Position numbers and translations under genes: made by a program. A DNA stretch of 64,000 nucleotides. It comes from Streptomyces sp. SUK 48. GTDB lineage: Bacteria; Actinomycetota; Actinomycetes; Streptomycetales; Streptomycetaceae. The notes under the pieces were generated by a model. It had not been told where the DNA came from. It saw only the letters and a program-made list of their open reading frames with translations, and made no database searches. The stretch is from positions 2,542,001 through 2,606,000 of the forward strand of contig NZ_CP045740.1 of NCBI RefSeq assembly GCF_009650765.1, given 5' to 3'. Shown piece by piece: positions 39,201 to 46,463 of this stretch; position 1 is the first letter of the stretch, and every line of letters begins with the position of its first letter.

Positions 39201-39881
39201 CAGCCGGGCGTCGCGCAGGTCGGCCTGGATGACGGCGGCCCGGCGGGCCACCGCCGCCTGCCGGCCGAGCGGCTTGAGCTGGCGGCGCAGTTCGTCGGTG
39301 AGGTCCTGGACGCGGGCGAGGTTGGCCTGCATCGCGTCCAGCTTCCGCAGCGCCTTCTCCTTGCGCCTGCGGTGTTTGAGGACACCGGCCGCCTCCTCGA
39401 TGAAGGCGCGGCGGCCCATCGGATCGGCGTGCAGCACGGAGTCCAGCTGGCCCTGGCCGACGATCACATGCATCTCGCGGCCAATGCCGGAGTCGGAGAG
39501 CAGTTCCTGGATGTCGAGGAGGCGGCAGGTGTCGCCGTTGATCTGGTACTCGCTGCCGCCGTTGCGGAACATGATCCGCGTGATGGTGACCTCGGCGTAC
39601 TCGATGGGCAGCGCCCCGTCGGAGTTGTCGATGGTCAGGGACACCTCGGCGCGGCCCAGCGGGGGACGCCCGGTGGTGCCGGCGAAGATGACGTCCTCCA
39701 TCTTGCCGCCGCGCAGCGACTTGGCGCCCTGCTCGCCCATGACCCAGCTCAGCGCGTCCACCACATTGGACTTGCCCGAGCCGTTCGGTCCGACGACGCA
39801 GGTGATCCCGGGTTCGAACCGGAGCGTGGTCGCGGAGGCGAACGACTTGAAACCGCGCAGGGTCAGGGCCTTGAGGTGCAC
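36294..39881 (-). CDS. smc: Chromosome segregation protein SMC
   Basis: SMC forms the ATP-driven condensin ring that aligns Streptomyces chromosomes during sporulation septation. The 1195-residue product has Walker A GPNGSGKSN (about 31-39), long coiled coils, a hinge near 500-660, the ABC signature LSGGERSLTAVAL and Walker B FYVMDEVEAALDD. A GTG start (HLKALTLRGFKSF) fits the family; no strong Shine-Dalgarno sequence is seen. Within the hinge a Streptomyces-type palindromic repeat is read in frame as LRGAGNCASNHDAPAPDGG. It is followed downstream by glcP. Confidence 0.96.
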   Translation of the reverse strand: MHLKALTLRGFKSFASATTLRFEPGITCVVGPNGSGKSNVVDALSWVMGEQGAKSLRGGKMEDVIFAGTTGRPPLGRAEVSLTIDNSDGALPIEYAEVTITRIMFRNGGSEYQINGDTCRLLDIQELLSDSGIGREMHVIVGQGQLDSVLHADPMGRRAFIEEAAGVLKHRRRKEKALRKLDAMQANLARVQDLTDELRRQLKPLGRQAAVARRAAVIQADLRDARLRLLADDLVRLRRALDAEIADEAALKERKEAAEQELRKALHRESLLEDEVRQLAPRLQRAQQTWYELSQLAERVRGTISLADARVKSATSAPPEERRGRDPEDLEREAARVREQEAELEAALEAARHALDDTVAHRAELERELAVEERRLKDVARAIADRREGLARLNGQVGAARSRAAAAQAEIDRLATARDEARQRAVRAQEEYEALRAEVDGLDADDTHLAERHQEARGRLADAETALTAARQTAATTERRRAATQARREALALGLRRKDGTGILLDSTTHLTGLLGPAAELLTITPGYEIPLAAAFGAAADALAVTNPASAADALRLLHKQDGGRAALLITGSPEAPLRGAGNCASNHDAPAPDGGPTLAEKYVRAPSDLMPAIRRLLHHTVVVDTLDAAEDLIRSHPHLTAVTAEGDLLGAHFAHGGSAGAPSLLEVQASVDEAAAELAELSVRCAELAEEENAATDRRTEAAALVEELGERRRAADREKSTVAQQLGRLAGEARAAAGEAERSTAAAARAQDALDRAVQEAEELAERLAVAEETPVQEEPDTAVRDRLSADGANARQTEMEARLQVRTHEERVKGLAGRADSLDRAARAEREARARAEQRRARLRHEAAVARAVADGARQLLAHVEVSLVRADQERTAAEAAKARRERDLTAARTTGRELKSELDKLTDSVHRGEVLGAEKRLRIEQLETRALEELGVEPAGLETEYGPHQLVPPSPPADGETLPEDPDDPRNQPRPFARAEQEKRLKAAERAYQQLGKVNPLALEEFAALEERHKFLSEQLEDLKKTRADLLQVVKEVDERVEQVFTEAYRDTAREFEGVFGRLFPGGEGRLVLTDPDHMLTTGVDVEARPPGKKVKRLSLLSGGERSLTAVALLVSIFKARPSPFYVMDEVEAALDDTNLQRLIRIMQELQESSQLIVITHQKRTMEVADALYGVSMQGDGVSKVISQRLR
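38103..38156. repeat. Streptomyces interspersed palindromic repeat inside smc
   Basis: This contains the core GCAGTTCCCCGCGCCCC, followed by TGA and GGGGCGC (7-bp stem 38140-38146/38150-38156). It is flanked by GTGCGGGTGCGTCGTGGTTG, the arrangement I recognise from the short repeat scattered between genes in many Streptomyces genomes. Here it lies in coding sequence, stays in frame, and encodes Asn/Asp/Pro residues in the SMC hinge. Confidence 0.7.
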
Positions 39882-40127
39882 GCCGCCGGACTCTACCGGC
39901 CGCCGCTGTCTCACTCCATGAACCCTCGCGACCGCGCGGTTTCACCGCCGGACAGGCAGGGCACACCAGATGTTGAAGAAGGTGAAAGGATGCGCGGGGG
40001 AAGAAAGAAGGGACGCCGAAGCGTCCCTTGCGATTCTATGGACGGCCTCGGATGCCGGTCGTCCGGTCTGCTGAGCGGTTGATACGGGCTGCCCAACCAC
40101 TGCTGCTGTCGTGGAACGATGCAGTGA

Positions 40128-40331
40128 TCAGGTGAGCGCAGGCTCCGCCTGGCGTGCGTCGATGCTCTCCATGATCCTGTCCTGAGAGGCGGCAGCCGCC
40201 AGCGCGTCGTTCTCCGCCTGGATCCTGACCAGCTCGGACTCCAGGTCCTGTACGCGCTGCTGAAGCCGTCGCATCTCGGCGAGGAGTCGCGGGTCGGAGC
40301 CGCCGACGTAACCGAGAAGCGCCTTTGCCAT
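40128..40331 (-). CDS. Small conserved coiled-coil protein, function unknown
   Basis: A 67-residue protein beginning MAKALLGYVGGSDPRLLAEM. It is followed by a predicted coiled coil with leucine/isoleucine heptads (MRRLQQRVQDLESELVRIQA) and a polar tail. No enzyme motif or membrane segment is present. GGAGGACC lies about 8 nt upstream of the ATG, so expression is likely. I recall a very similar protein in other streptomycetes but know of no function. It is upstream of smc and downstream of acyP, all on the minus strand. Confidence 0.8.
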   Translation of the reverse strand: MAKALLGYVGGSDPRLLAEMRRLQQRVQDLESELVRIQAENDALAAAASQDRIMESIDARQAEPALT

Positions 40332-40704
40332 GATGGATGGTCCTCCACACTGAGTGACCGACCGATGCGGTGTGGGTCGTGAGGGATTCGCACCCGCGGT
40401 GCTTGGCACATCCAGGTGTTGCTCTGCTGTTGCTCCATGCCAAACAGCTAAGGTGCGCGGGGCTTTCAGCGTCTCACCAAAAAGTTTGACGGTCAACACG
40501 ATCACACCCCGTATTGGCGGGCGGACCGGGGCGCGCGGCCGGCAAGACACGGCGGCGCAGCGCGTCGTCCAAGCCCTGGGGCGCAGCGATCAGCTGTATC
40601 TGCGGAGCCTCCCATGCTGCGCCCGCCTTGGCAACCACCAGGCCGTTTCCGCTCCGGGCCGCCGTTCGAGGGGGCCCGGCGGCCGCGTGCGGGACGGCTT
40701 CGGC
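40332..40704. other. Non-coding gap, 373 bp
   Basis: This gap between acyP and the small coiled-coil gene probably carries the promoter of the latter. A minus-strand TTGACC (40491-40496) could be a -35, but no matching -10 is convincing. No gene is seen; open frames across it are not protein-like. Confidence 0.45.
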
Positions 40705-40986
40705 TCAGCGGATCGCGAAGCCGTCGTAGCCGCCGCGGGGTGTGTCCCAGATCTCGGTGACGCCGTCGACACGGCCGGGCGTGTCGGCCTCCTGGAGCCA
40801 GTCGAGCAGCCCCTCGCAGCCCTCGCGCGCGCCCTCGGCGACGACCTGGACCCGGCCGTCCGCCAAATTGAGAGCAAAACCACTCAGGCCGCCGATCTCC
40901 AGCGCCTTGGCACGGGTGAACCAGCGAAATCCCACGCCCTGCACGTGCCCACGCACCCAGGCGACCAGTCGAACATCCTCACTCAT
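40705..40986 (-). CDS. acyP: Acylphosphatase
   Basis: Acylphosphatase hydrolyses carboxyl-phosphate bonds such as acetyl phosphate. The 93-residue length is typical. The phosphate-binding loop [18 protein letters not shown] contains the catalytic Arg. The catalytic Asn lies in [17 protein letters not shown], and the C-terminal [15 protein letters not shown] is conserved. ATG 40986 is preceded by a weak ribosome-binding site. In Streptomyces it lies near smc and mutM, as here. Confidence 0.95.
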   Translation of the reverse strand: MSEDVRLVAWVRGHVQGVGFRWFTRAKALEIGGLSGFALNLADGRVQVVAEGAREGCEGLLDWLQEADTPGRVDGVTEIWDTPRGGYDGFAIR

Positions 40987-41143
40987 GGGGGCAACCTAAC
41001 CGGCCGGTGTCGTTCGGGACACATCGCCCTCGAAGGGCATGAGGTACGGTCCGCTCGCGGGCGCATCCCCGGGGAAACCCACTCGATCGAGTGGGTTGGG
41101 CTGGCCAGAAGCATCAAGGAAGTACGAGGAAGAGGGCAAGGTC

Positions 41144-42496
41144 ATGGGACGCCACCGACGCTCGGACGCCGGCCGCGCCGCGGAGGGCGACGACCCGCGC
41201 GCCTCCGCCGCCGGGAGCGACGATCCGGCGTCCGCGCCCACGGCGCCGATACCGATGGGCACCGCGCCCTATCTGAACCCCGAGGCGTACGCGGCGGCGA
41301 AGGCCAAGGCCGACGCGTATCTCTTCGCGGCGGGGCCGGGGGATGCGGCGTATTCGGATGGGGATTCGGACCCGGGTACGGGTGCGGACCCGGGTACGGG
41401 TGCGGCCGGTGGTTCGGCTGGTCCTCCGGCTGGTCCGGTGAGCGGTTTCGGGGCGGTCGGCGGTCCCGGTGGCGGGTCGGGCGCGGGTTCCGGTGGCGGC
41501 CCCGGTGAGGGCCCGGACGAGAATCCCGCCCGTGGCCGGCGGCGGCCGAAGCAGGCGGGGCGGGCGGTGAGCATGACGCTGCTCGGGATGTGCGTGGCCG
41601 TCGCCCTGGGCACGGCCGCGGTGGCCGCGGGTGTGGTCCCGGGCTTCCAGGGCTACCGCCTCGACGGCAGCTCGCACACCACCGGCGGCGACCATATCCG
41701 GGCGGTGGACTCCCCCGGCAACACGGCCGACGAGCAGGGCGGCGCGTCCGGCAGCGTGGACATCGGCGGTACGGGCAGCGGGGGCACCGGCGGCGGCACC
41801 GGCTCCGGCGGGTCGGCGGCCGGTCAGGGCACCACGCGGACACCCTCTTCCACCGCCCCGACGCCCTCCTCGTCGCCGTCCTCGTCACCGGCGCCCTCGA
41901 CGTCCGCGCCGGCCTCGCCCTCGGCCTCCGCCCCGCCGAGCCCGTCGAAGTCCGCGTCGGCCCCGTCGGCGTCCACGAAGCCCAGCGCCCCCAGGACCAC
42001 CCCGGCCGCCCCCGCCCCTCCCAAGCCCAAGCCCTCCCCCACCAGGGCGAAGCCGCGCCCCACGGCGTCGAAGACCGCGGCCCCCGGACCGACCGCCCCG
42101 CCCGTGACCGTCTCCGCGCAGGCCGCCGCCGAGGCGGAGGTGCTGAAGCTGGTCAACGACGAGCGGGCCAAGGCGGGGTGCAGCGCGCTGTCCGCGAACT
42201 CGGCGCTGACCGGCCTGGCCGAGAAGTTCAGCGACGACATGGCGGCGCGGGGCTTCTTCTCGGACACCGACCCGGACGGGAAGTCGCCGTGGGACCGGGC
42301 GGCGGCGGCCGGCGTCAGCGGGCTCGGCGCCGAGAACATCGCGCGCGGCCCGGCGGACGCGGCGGCCGTGGTGAAGGCGTGGATGGCCAGCCCCGAGCAC
42401 CGCGCCAACATCCTGAACTGCGACTTCCACACCCTCGGCGTCGGCGTGCACTTCGGCGCGGGCGGCCCCTGGTGGACCGAGGAGTTCGGCAGCTGA
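41144..42496 (+). CDS. CAP/SCP-domain protein with membrane segment and long Ser/Pro-rich linker
   Basis: The 450-residue protein starts MGRHRRSDAG, a common N-terminus in Streptomyces CAP proteins. A polar N-terminal part of ~140 residues precedes a single membrane segment (SMTLLGMCVAVALGTAAVAA), so the C-terminal part is outside. A ~150-residue Gly- then Ser/Thr/Pro/Ala-rich linker follows. The CAP domain is at about 330-450 (LKLVNDERAKAGCSALSANS; WMASPEHRANILNCDFHTLG). CAP proteins have varied extracellular roles, and none can be assigned. An in-frame start 35 codons upstream is unlikely. The 3' side carries GCCGAGCCCCCT direct repeats (42498-42545). Confidence 0.85.
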   Translation: MGRHRRSDAGRAAEGDDPRASAAGSDDPASAPTAPIPMGTAPYLNPEAYAAAKAKADAYLFAAGPGDAAYSDGDSDPGTGADPGTGAAGGSAGPPAGPVSGFGAVGGPGGGSGAGSGGGPGEGPDENPARGRRRPKQAGRAVSMTLLGMCVAVALGTAAVAAGVVPGFQGYRLDGSSHTTGGDHIRAVDSPGNTADEQGGASGSVDIGGTGSGGTGGGTGSGGSAAGQGTTRTPSSTAPTPSSSPSSSPAPSTSAPASPSASAPPSPSKSASAPSASTKPSAPRTTPAAPAPPKPKPSPTRAKPRPTASKTAAPGPTAPPVTVSAQAAAEAEVLKLVNDERAKAGCSALSANSALTGLAEKFSDDMAARGFFSDTDPDGKSPWDRAAAAGVSGLGAENIARGPADAAAVVKAWMASPEHRANILNCDFHTLGVGVHFGAGGPWWTEEFGS

Positions 42497-42585
42497 GGCC
42501 GAGCCCCCTGCCGAGCCCCCTGCCGACCCCTTCCTGCCGAGCCCCCCTGCCCGGTAGTGCCGGACTCCCCTGCTGCGCAGTGGAG

Positions 42586-43170
42586 TTACGCGGCGACCCG
42601 GCCCCGCGCGAACGTCCGCGCAGTCTCGGTCACCCGGCGTCCGAGGTGCTCGGCCGTGGCGATGTCCGCCTTGTGCACACCCTCGGGGCCCTGGTCGGTG
42701 TCGGTCTGGGCGGCGGCGCCGGCGAAGAAGCCCAGACGGTTGAGATCGTTCTCGGAGGCGGAGCTGCTGTTCCAGCCGGGGAGCAGCCCGAGGTTCACCC
42801 AGTGCATGCCGTGCTGCGCGGCGAGCGTCTGGAAGAACTGGAGCGTGTGCAGCTTGTCGCCGCTCTTGGAGCCCGAGTTGGTGAACCCGGCGGCCAGCTT
42901 GTCCTGCCAGCCCTGGCCGGCCCAGCGCGAGGAGGTCGCCTCGCCGAAGACATGGAAGGCACCGGAGGCGGTGCCCATGTAGGTGGGCGAGCCAAAGACG
43001 ATCGCGTCCGAGCGGTCGAGTATCCCCCACTGCTCCTCGGTGATCTCGTCCACCTTGATCAGGTGCGCCTCGGCGCCCGCCTCGACGGCACCGGCGCGGA
43101 CGGCCTCGGCCAGGACGGCGGTGTGGCCGAAGCCCGAGTGGTAGGCGATCGAAACAACGGGGCTGGTCAT
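42586..43170 (-). CDS. Flavodoxin-fold NAD(P)H-dependent FMN reductase / WrbA-like protein
   Basis: The 194-residue flavodoxin-like protein begins VSIAYHSGFGHTAVLAEAVR (phosphate-binding loop for FMN). It has GSPTYMGTASGAFHVFGEAT and the C-terminal helix AEHLGRRVTETARTFARG. Relatives reduce quinones or FMN. ATG 43170 has a strong GAGGAG about 6 nt upstream. It is divergent from an HxlR regulator across a 104-bp gap with an inverted repeat, so it is probably the regulator's target. Exact substrate unknown. Confidence 0.85.
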   Translation of the reverse strand: MTSPVVSIAYHSGFGHTAVLAEAVRAGAVEAGAEAHLIKVDEITEEQWGILDRSDAIVFGSPTYMGTASGAFHVFGEATSSRWAGQGWQDKLAAGFTNSGSKSGDKLHTLQFFQTLAAQHGMHWVNLGLLPGWNSSSASENDLNRLGFFAGAAAQTDTDQGPEGVHKADIATAEHLGRRVTETARTFARGRVAA

Positions 43171-43217
43171 GACTCTCCTCGGAAGGGCAGCTCGATAACG
43201 GTGAGCACAGGAAAGCA

Positions 43218-43232
43218 CTAACCAAAAGTTAG
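43218..43232. promoter_or_regulatory. Candidate HxlR operator
   Basis: The palindrome CTAAC-CAAAA-GTTAG sits between the divergent reductase and HxlR genes, with a further GTTAGC half-site at 43245-43250. It lies within promoter distance of both starts. Binding is inferred from position only. Confidence 0.55.
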
Positions 43233-43274
43233 CGCAACCCCGCAGTTAGCGCTGCATGGGCGTACTCTTGTGTC

Positions 43275-43670
43275 ATGACCGCACTGCCCCAGGAGCCCGA
43301 CGAGCTCGCCTACAACGTCTTCGCCAAGGCATGCCCCTCCCGCTGCACGCTGGAGAACGTCACGGGCCGCTGGGGCGGACTGACCCTCGGGGCCCTGTAC
43401 GAGGGCTCACTGCGCTTCAACGAGTTGCGCCGCCGCGTCGACGGGGTGAGCGAGAAGATGCTCTCCCAGACCCTGCACGCGCTGGAGCGCGACGGCCTGG
43501 TGCACCGCGAGGCCCAGCCGACCAACCCGCCCCGCGTCGACTACGAGCTGACCCCGCTCGGCCGCGAGGTCGCGAAGCGGCTGCTGGCCCTCATCGAGTG
43601 CGTGGAGGGCGCCATGGACGAGGTGCTGGCCGCGCGCGGGCGTTACGACGAGACGCGCGGCGCCCGCTGA
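43275..43670 (+). CDS. HxlR-family winged-helix transcriptional regulator
   Basis: A 131-residue HxlR (MarR-superfamily winged helix) protein. [20 protein letters not shown] carries the conserved Cys near the N-terminus used by redox-sensing members. [20 protein letters not shown] and [20 protein letters not shown] form the recognition helix and wing. It probably controls the divergent flavodoxin-type reductase, perhaps in response to electrophiles or quinones. Its 3' end overlaps the convergent mutM 3' end by 28 bp. Confidence 0.9.
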   Translation: MTALPQEPDELAYNVFAKACPSRCTLENVTGRWGGLTLGALYEGSLRFNELRRRVDGVSEKMLSQTLHALERDGLVHREAQPTNPPRVDYELTPLGREVAKRLLALIECVEGAMDEVLAARGRYDETRGAR

Positions 43671-44503
43671 CACTTCGGGCAGAAGTAGCTGGACCGGTTC
43701 ATCCACGGGCGGCGCCGCATGGGGGTGCCGCAGCGGCGGCAGGGCTCGCCCTCGCGGCCGTAGGCGTCGAGCGAACGGTCGAAGTAGCCCGACTCGCCGT
43801 TGACGTTGACGTACAGGCTGTCGAAGCTGGTGCCGCCGACGGCGAGGGCCGCGTTCATCACGTCCCTGATGTGGCCGAGGAGTTCGGCCGTGACCGGGCG
43901 GGTGAGGCCGGCGGTCGGACGCTCGTAGTGGATGCGGGCGCGCCACAGGGCCTCGTCCGCGTAGATGTTGCCGACACCGCTGATCAACGACTGGTCCAGC
44001 AGGGCCCGTTTGACGGTGGTGCGCTTGCGCCGCAGCGCCTGGTGGAACGCCTCGTCGTCGAAGAGCGGGTCGAGGGGGTCGCGGGCGATGTGCGCGATGA
44101 CGTCGGGCAGCCCGTCCGGGGTGTTGTCGTGCAACGACAGCCCGCCGAAGGTGCGTTGGTCCACGAACCGCAGCTCGGTGCCGAGCGAGTCGGCGAACCG
44201 GACCCGGATGCGCAGATGCTTCTCGTCCGGCGCCTCCCGCGGCTGCACCAGCAGCTGCCCGCTCATCCCGAGGTGCGCGAGGACCGACTGGTTCGTCTCC
44301 TCCAGCGGCAGCCACAGGTACTTGCCGCGCCGGCTCGGGTCGCCGATGTGATGCCCCTTGAGCCGGTGCGCGAAGTCCTCGCCGCCGGCCACATGGCGGC
44401 GCACGGCGCGCGGGTGCAGCACCTCGGTCTCGGCGACGGTGCGATGGGCCACCCATCGCGCCAGCCCCCGCCGGACGACCTCGACCTCGGGCAACTCGGG
44501 CAT
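43643..44503 (-). CDS. mutM: Formamidopyrimidine-DNA glycosylase (Fpg/MutM)
   Basis: This enzyme removes 8-oxoguanine and formamidopyrimidines and nicks the site. The 286-residue product begins [18 protein letters not shown] with the catalytic Pro2/Glu3. It has the beta-strand Lys ([10 protein letters not shown]), helix-two-turns-helix [20 protein letters not shown], and a C-terminal zinc finger ([11 protein letters not shown]...CPKC). It lies downstream of rnc, the standard Streptomyces order, and is separated from it by a terminator and a 13-bp tandem repeat. Confidence 0.96.
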   Translation of the reverse strand: MPELPEVEVVRRGLARWVAHRTVAETEVLHPRAVRRHVAGGEDFAHRLKGHHIGDPSRRGKYLWLPLEETNQSVLAHLGMSGQLLVQPREAPDEKHLRIRVRFADSLGTELRFVDQRTFGGLSLHDNTPDGLPDVIAHIARDPLDPLFDDEAFHQALRRKRTTVKRALLDQSLISGVGNIYADEALWRARIHYERPTAGLTRPVTAELLGHIRDVMNAALAVGGTSFDSLYVNVNGESGYFDRSLDAYGREGEPCRRCGTPMRRRPWMNRSSYFCPKCQRAPRVSS

Positions 44504-44525
44504 CGGGACCCCCGTAGAACGGCGC

Positions 44526-44576
44526 TGTGGGAAAGGCTCTGGGAAACGGCTCTGCGAAACAGCTCTGGGAAACAGA
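44526..44576. repeat. 13-bp tandem repeat, four imperfect copies
   Basis: Consecutive units of about 13 bp with consensus TCTGGGAAACGGC lie between the mutM start and the rnc terminator. Because they sit upstream of mutM on its transcript, they could affect its translation start region. No known element was recognised. Confidence 0.75.
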
Positions 44577-44591
44577 AGGACGCGGTATGAG

Positions 44592-44634
44592 CCGAGCGCC
44601 CGCCCCGTCCGGAATCGGTGGGGCGGGCGCTCGG
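44592..44634 (-). terminator. Strong terminator downstream of rnc
   Basis: A perfect 15-bp GC stem (CCGAGCGCCCGCCCC and its complement) with a 13-nt loop begins 19 nt after the rnc stop codon. A stem this long could also be an RNase III substrate, relevant because S. coelicolor RNase III is reported to act on its own message. Confidence 0.8.
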
Positions 44635-44653
44635 TGCTGCTGTCGTGCTGTCG

Positions 44654-45472
44654 TCAGGCGGTGGCGGACGACGTGTCGTCGTCCTTGGCGGCTTCCACGA
44701 CGGCCTGTTCGGCCTCCGTCGCCGCCTTGGCGCGCTCGTCCGCGGCGGCCTTGATGGCACGCCAGGCGGACTCGGCGGCCTGCTGCTCCGCCTCCTTCTT
44801 GCTGCGGCCGGTGCCGGTGCCGTACGAGACGCCTCCGACGCGGGCGGCAGCAGTGAAGGTCTTCTCGTGGTCGGGGCCGGTCTCCGTGACCAGGTACTCG
44901 GGCACGCCGAGTCCCTCGATCGCGGTCAGCTCCTGGAGCGACGTCTTCCAGTCCAGGCCCGCGCCCAGGTTGGAGGACTTCTCGATCAGCGGGTCGAAGA
45001 GCCGGTGCACCAGCTCGGACGCCGCGTCGAGGCCCTGGTCGAGATAGACCGCGCCGATCACCGCTTCAAGGGTGTCGGCGAGGATGGACGCCTTGTCCCG
45101 GCCACCCGTGCCCTCTTCACCCCGGCCGAGCCGGATGAAGGCGCCGAGGTCGAGGCCGCGCCCCACCTCCGCCAGCGCACGCGAGTTGACCACCGCGGCC
45201 CGCAGCTTGGCCAGTTGGCCCTCGGGCAGGTCGGGGTGGGTGCGGTACAGCGTGTCCGTCACGACGAGGCCGAGCACGGAGTCCCCGAGGAACTCCAGCC
45301 GCTCGTTCGTCGGCAGACCGCCGTTCTCGTACGCGTAGGAACGGTGGGTGAGCGCACGCACCAGAAGGGCGGACTCGACCTGGTAGCCGAGCCGCCCTTC
45401 CAGAACTGTGTGGGACGAGGCCGGTGAGCCAGCCCCGCGCTGGCGGGGACTGGCGGCTTTCGCGTCTGTCAT
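44654..45472 (-). CDS. rnc: Ribonuclease III (AbsB)
   Basis: RNase III cuts double-stranded RNA, processing rRNA and mRNA. In S. coelicolor the gene is absB, a global regulator of antibiotic synthesis. The 272-residue product has the signature [12 protein letters not shown] (about 56-67), the second acidic cluster [13 protein letters not shown], and a C-terminal dsRNA-binding domain ([33 protein letters not shown]). The C-terminal tail is Ala/Glu-rich. ATG 45472 fits; GAGAGG lies just upstream. It is 19 bp downstream of rpmF, within the yceD-rpmF-rnc unit. Confidence 0.96.
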   Translation of the reverse strand: MTDAKAASPRQRGAGSPASSHTVLEGRLGYQVESALLVRALTHRSYAYENGGLPTNERLEFLGDSVLGLVVTDTLYRTHPDLPEGQLAKLRAAVVNSRALAEVGRGLDLGAFIRLGRGEEGTGGRDKASILADTLEAVIGAVYLDQGLDAASELVHRLFDPLIEKSSNLGAGLDWKTSLQELTAIEGLGVPEYLVTETGPDHEKTFTAAARVGGVSYGTGTGRSKKEAEQQAAESAWRAIKAAADERAKAATEAEQAVVEAAKDDDTSSATA

Positions 45473-45491
45473 CGGGCCTCTCACCAACCGC

Positions 45492-45665
45492 TCAGACTTC
45501 GAGGACCTGGCGCTTGTTGTAGGTGCCGCAAGACGGGCACGCGATGTGCTGCAGCTTGGGCTCGTGGCAGCGCTCGCACGCAACCAGGGTGGGGACCGCA
45601 GCCTTCCACTGCGACCGGCGGTGGCGCGTGTTGCTGCGCGACATCTTCCGCTTCGGAACAGCCAC
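45492..45665 (-). CDS. rpmF: 50S ribosomal protein L32
   Basis: A 57-residue zinc-ribbon L32, starting from GTG with [20 protein letters not shown]. The paired cysteines are in CERCHEP and CPSCGTYN, so this is the zinc-binding (C+) form. The start is only 2 nt after the yceD stop, making translation coupling likely. The yceD-rpmF-rnc order is the usual actinobacterial arrangement. Confidence 0.97.
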   Translation of the reverse strand: MAVPKRKMSRSNTRHRRSQWKAAVPTLVACERCHEPKLQHIACPSCGTYNKRQVLEV

Positions 45666-45667
45666 GG

Positions 45668-46312
45668 CTACTTCTCCTGCTTCTCGTCGACGCCCGCTTC
45701 GGCGCCGCTCATCTCGTCCTTCTCGCCGTCCGTCGTGGTGCCGGCGAGTCCCTGCAAAGCCGCCCAACGGATGTCGACGGCGTCATGATGGTGTTCCGGG
45801 TCGTCCGCGAGCCGGGCTCCGCACTCGGAGCACAGACCCGGGCAGTCTTCCTGGCACACCGGCTGCATCGGCAGTGCGAGCACCACCGCATCGCGCAGCA
45901 CAGGCTCGAGGTCGAAAAGTCCGTCCTCGATGAAGAGCCTGTCCTCGTCGTCCTCGGCGTCGTCGCCCGGTTCCGCGATCACGCGGCCCCGGTCGTCGGC
46001 GTCAGGGTACGAGAACATCTCCTGGAAGTCCGCTTCGAGCTCCAGCTCGACCGGCTCCAGACACCTTACGCACTCCCCCTTGGCCGTTGCACGGGCGGTG
46101 CCTGTGACAAGCACCCCTTCCATGACCGACTCAAGCCGGAGGCCGAGTTCCACCGGGGTGCCTTCCGGCACTTCGATGACTCCCGGGATGCCGAGATCCG
46201 TGGGGGCGTCGATCTCACGGGTCAGGCGCTGCAGCGCACCAGGACGCCGGCCCAGCTCGTGGGTATCGAACACGAGGGGGTTGCGGTGGTCGAGGCGGGC
46301 GTTGGAAGCCAT
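45668..46312 (-). CDS. YceD/DUF177 family protein
   Basis: The 214-residue YceD-like protein belongs to a conserved family next to rpmF, linked in plants and E. coli to 23S rRNA processing. It has the motif [20 protein letters not shown] and a C-terminal [20 protein letters not shown] cysteine cluster, a probable zinc site. The tail is Glu/Lys-rich. ATG 46312 gives [20 protein letters not shown], the usual start. It is translationally adjacent to rpmF (2 nt). Confidence 0.92.
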   Translation of the reverse strand: MASNARLDHRNPLVFDTHELGRRPGALQRLTREIDAPTDLGIPGVIEVPEGTPVELGLRLESVMEGVLVTGTARATAKGECVRCLEPVELELEADFQEMFSYPDADDRGRVIAEPGDDAEDDEDRLFIEDGLFDLEPVLRDAVVLALPMQPVCQEDCPGLCSECGARLADDPEHHHDAVDIRWAALQGLAGTTTDGEKDEMSGAEAGVDEKQEK

Positions 46313-46463
46313 TCCTGCTTTCGATCTACGAACTCGAAGGGACACCGCCCGACGGTGTTTCCGGGCGGCGTGGTCGCGGGCGATTCCGTACGCGAGCGTC
46401 AGGGCACGCGCGACCGAAGAGCCAGGATACTGGACCTTGCGCCCAGGGCCCAATCCGGCCCCG

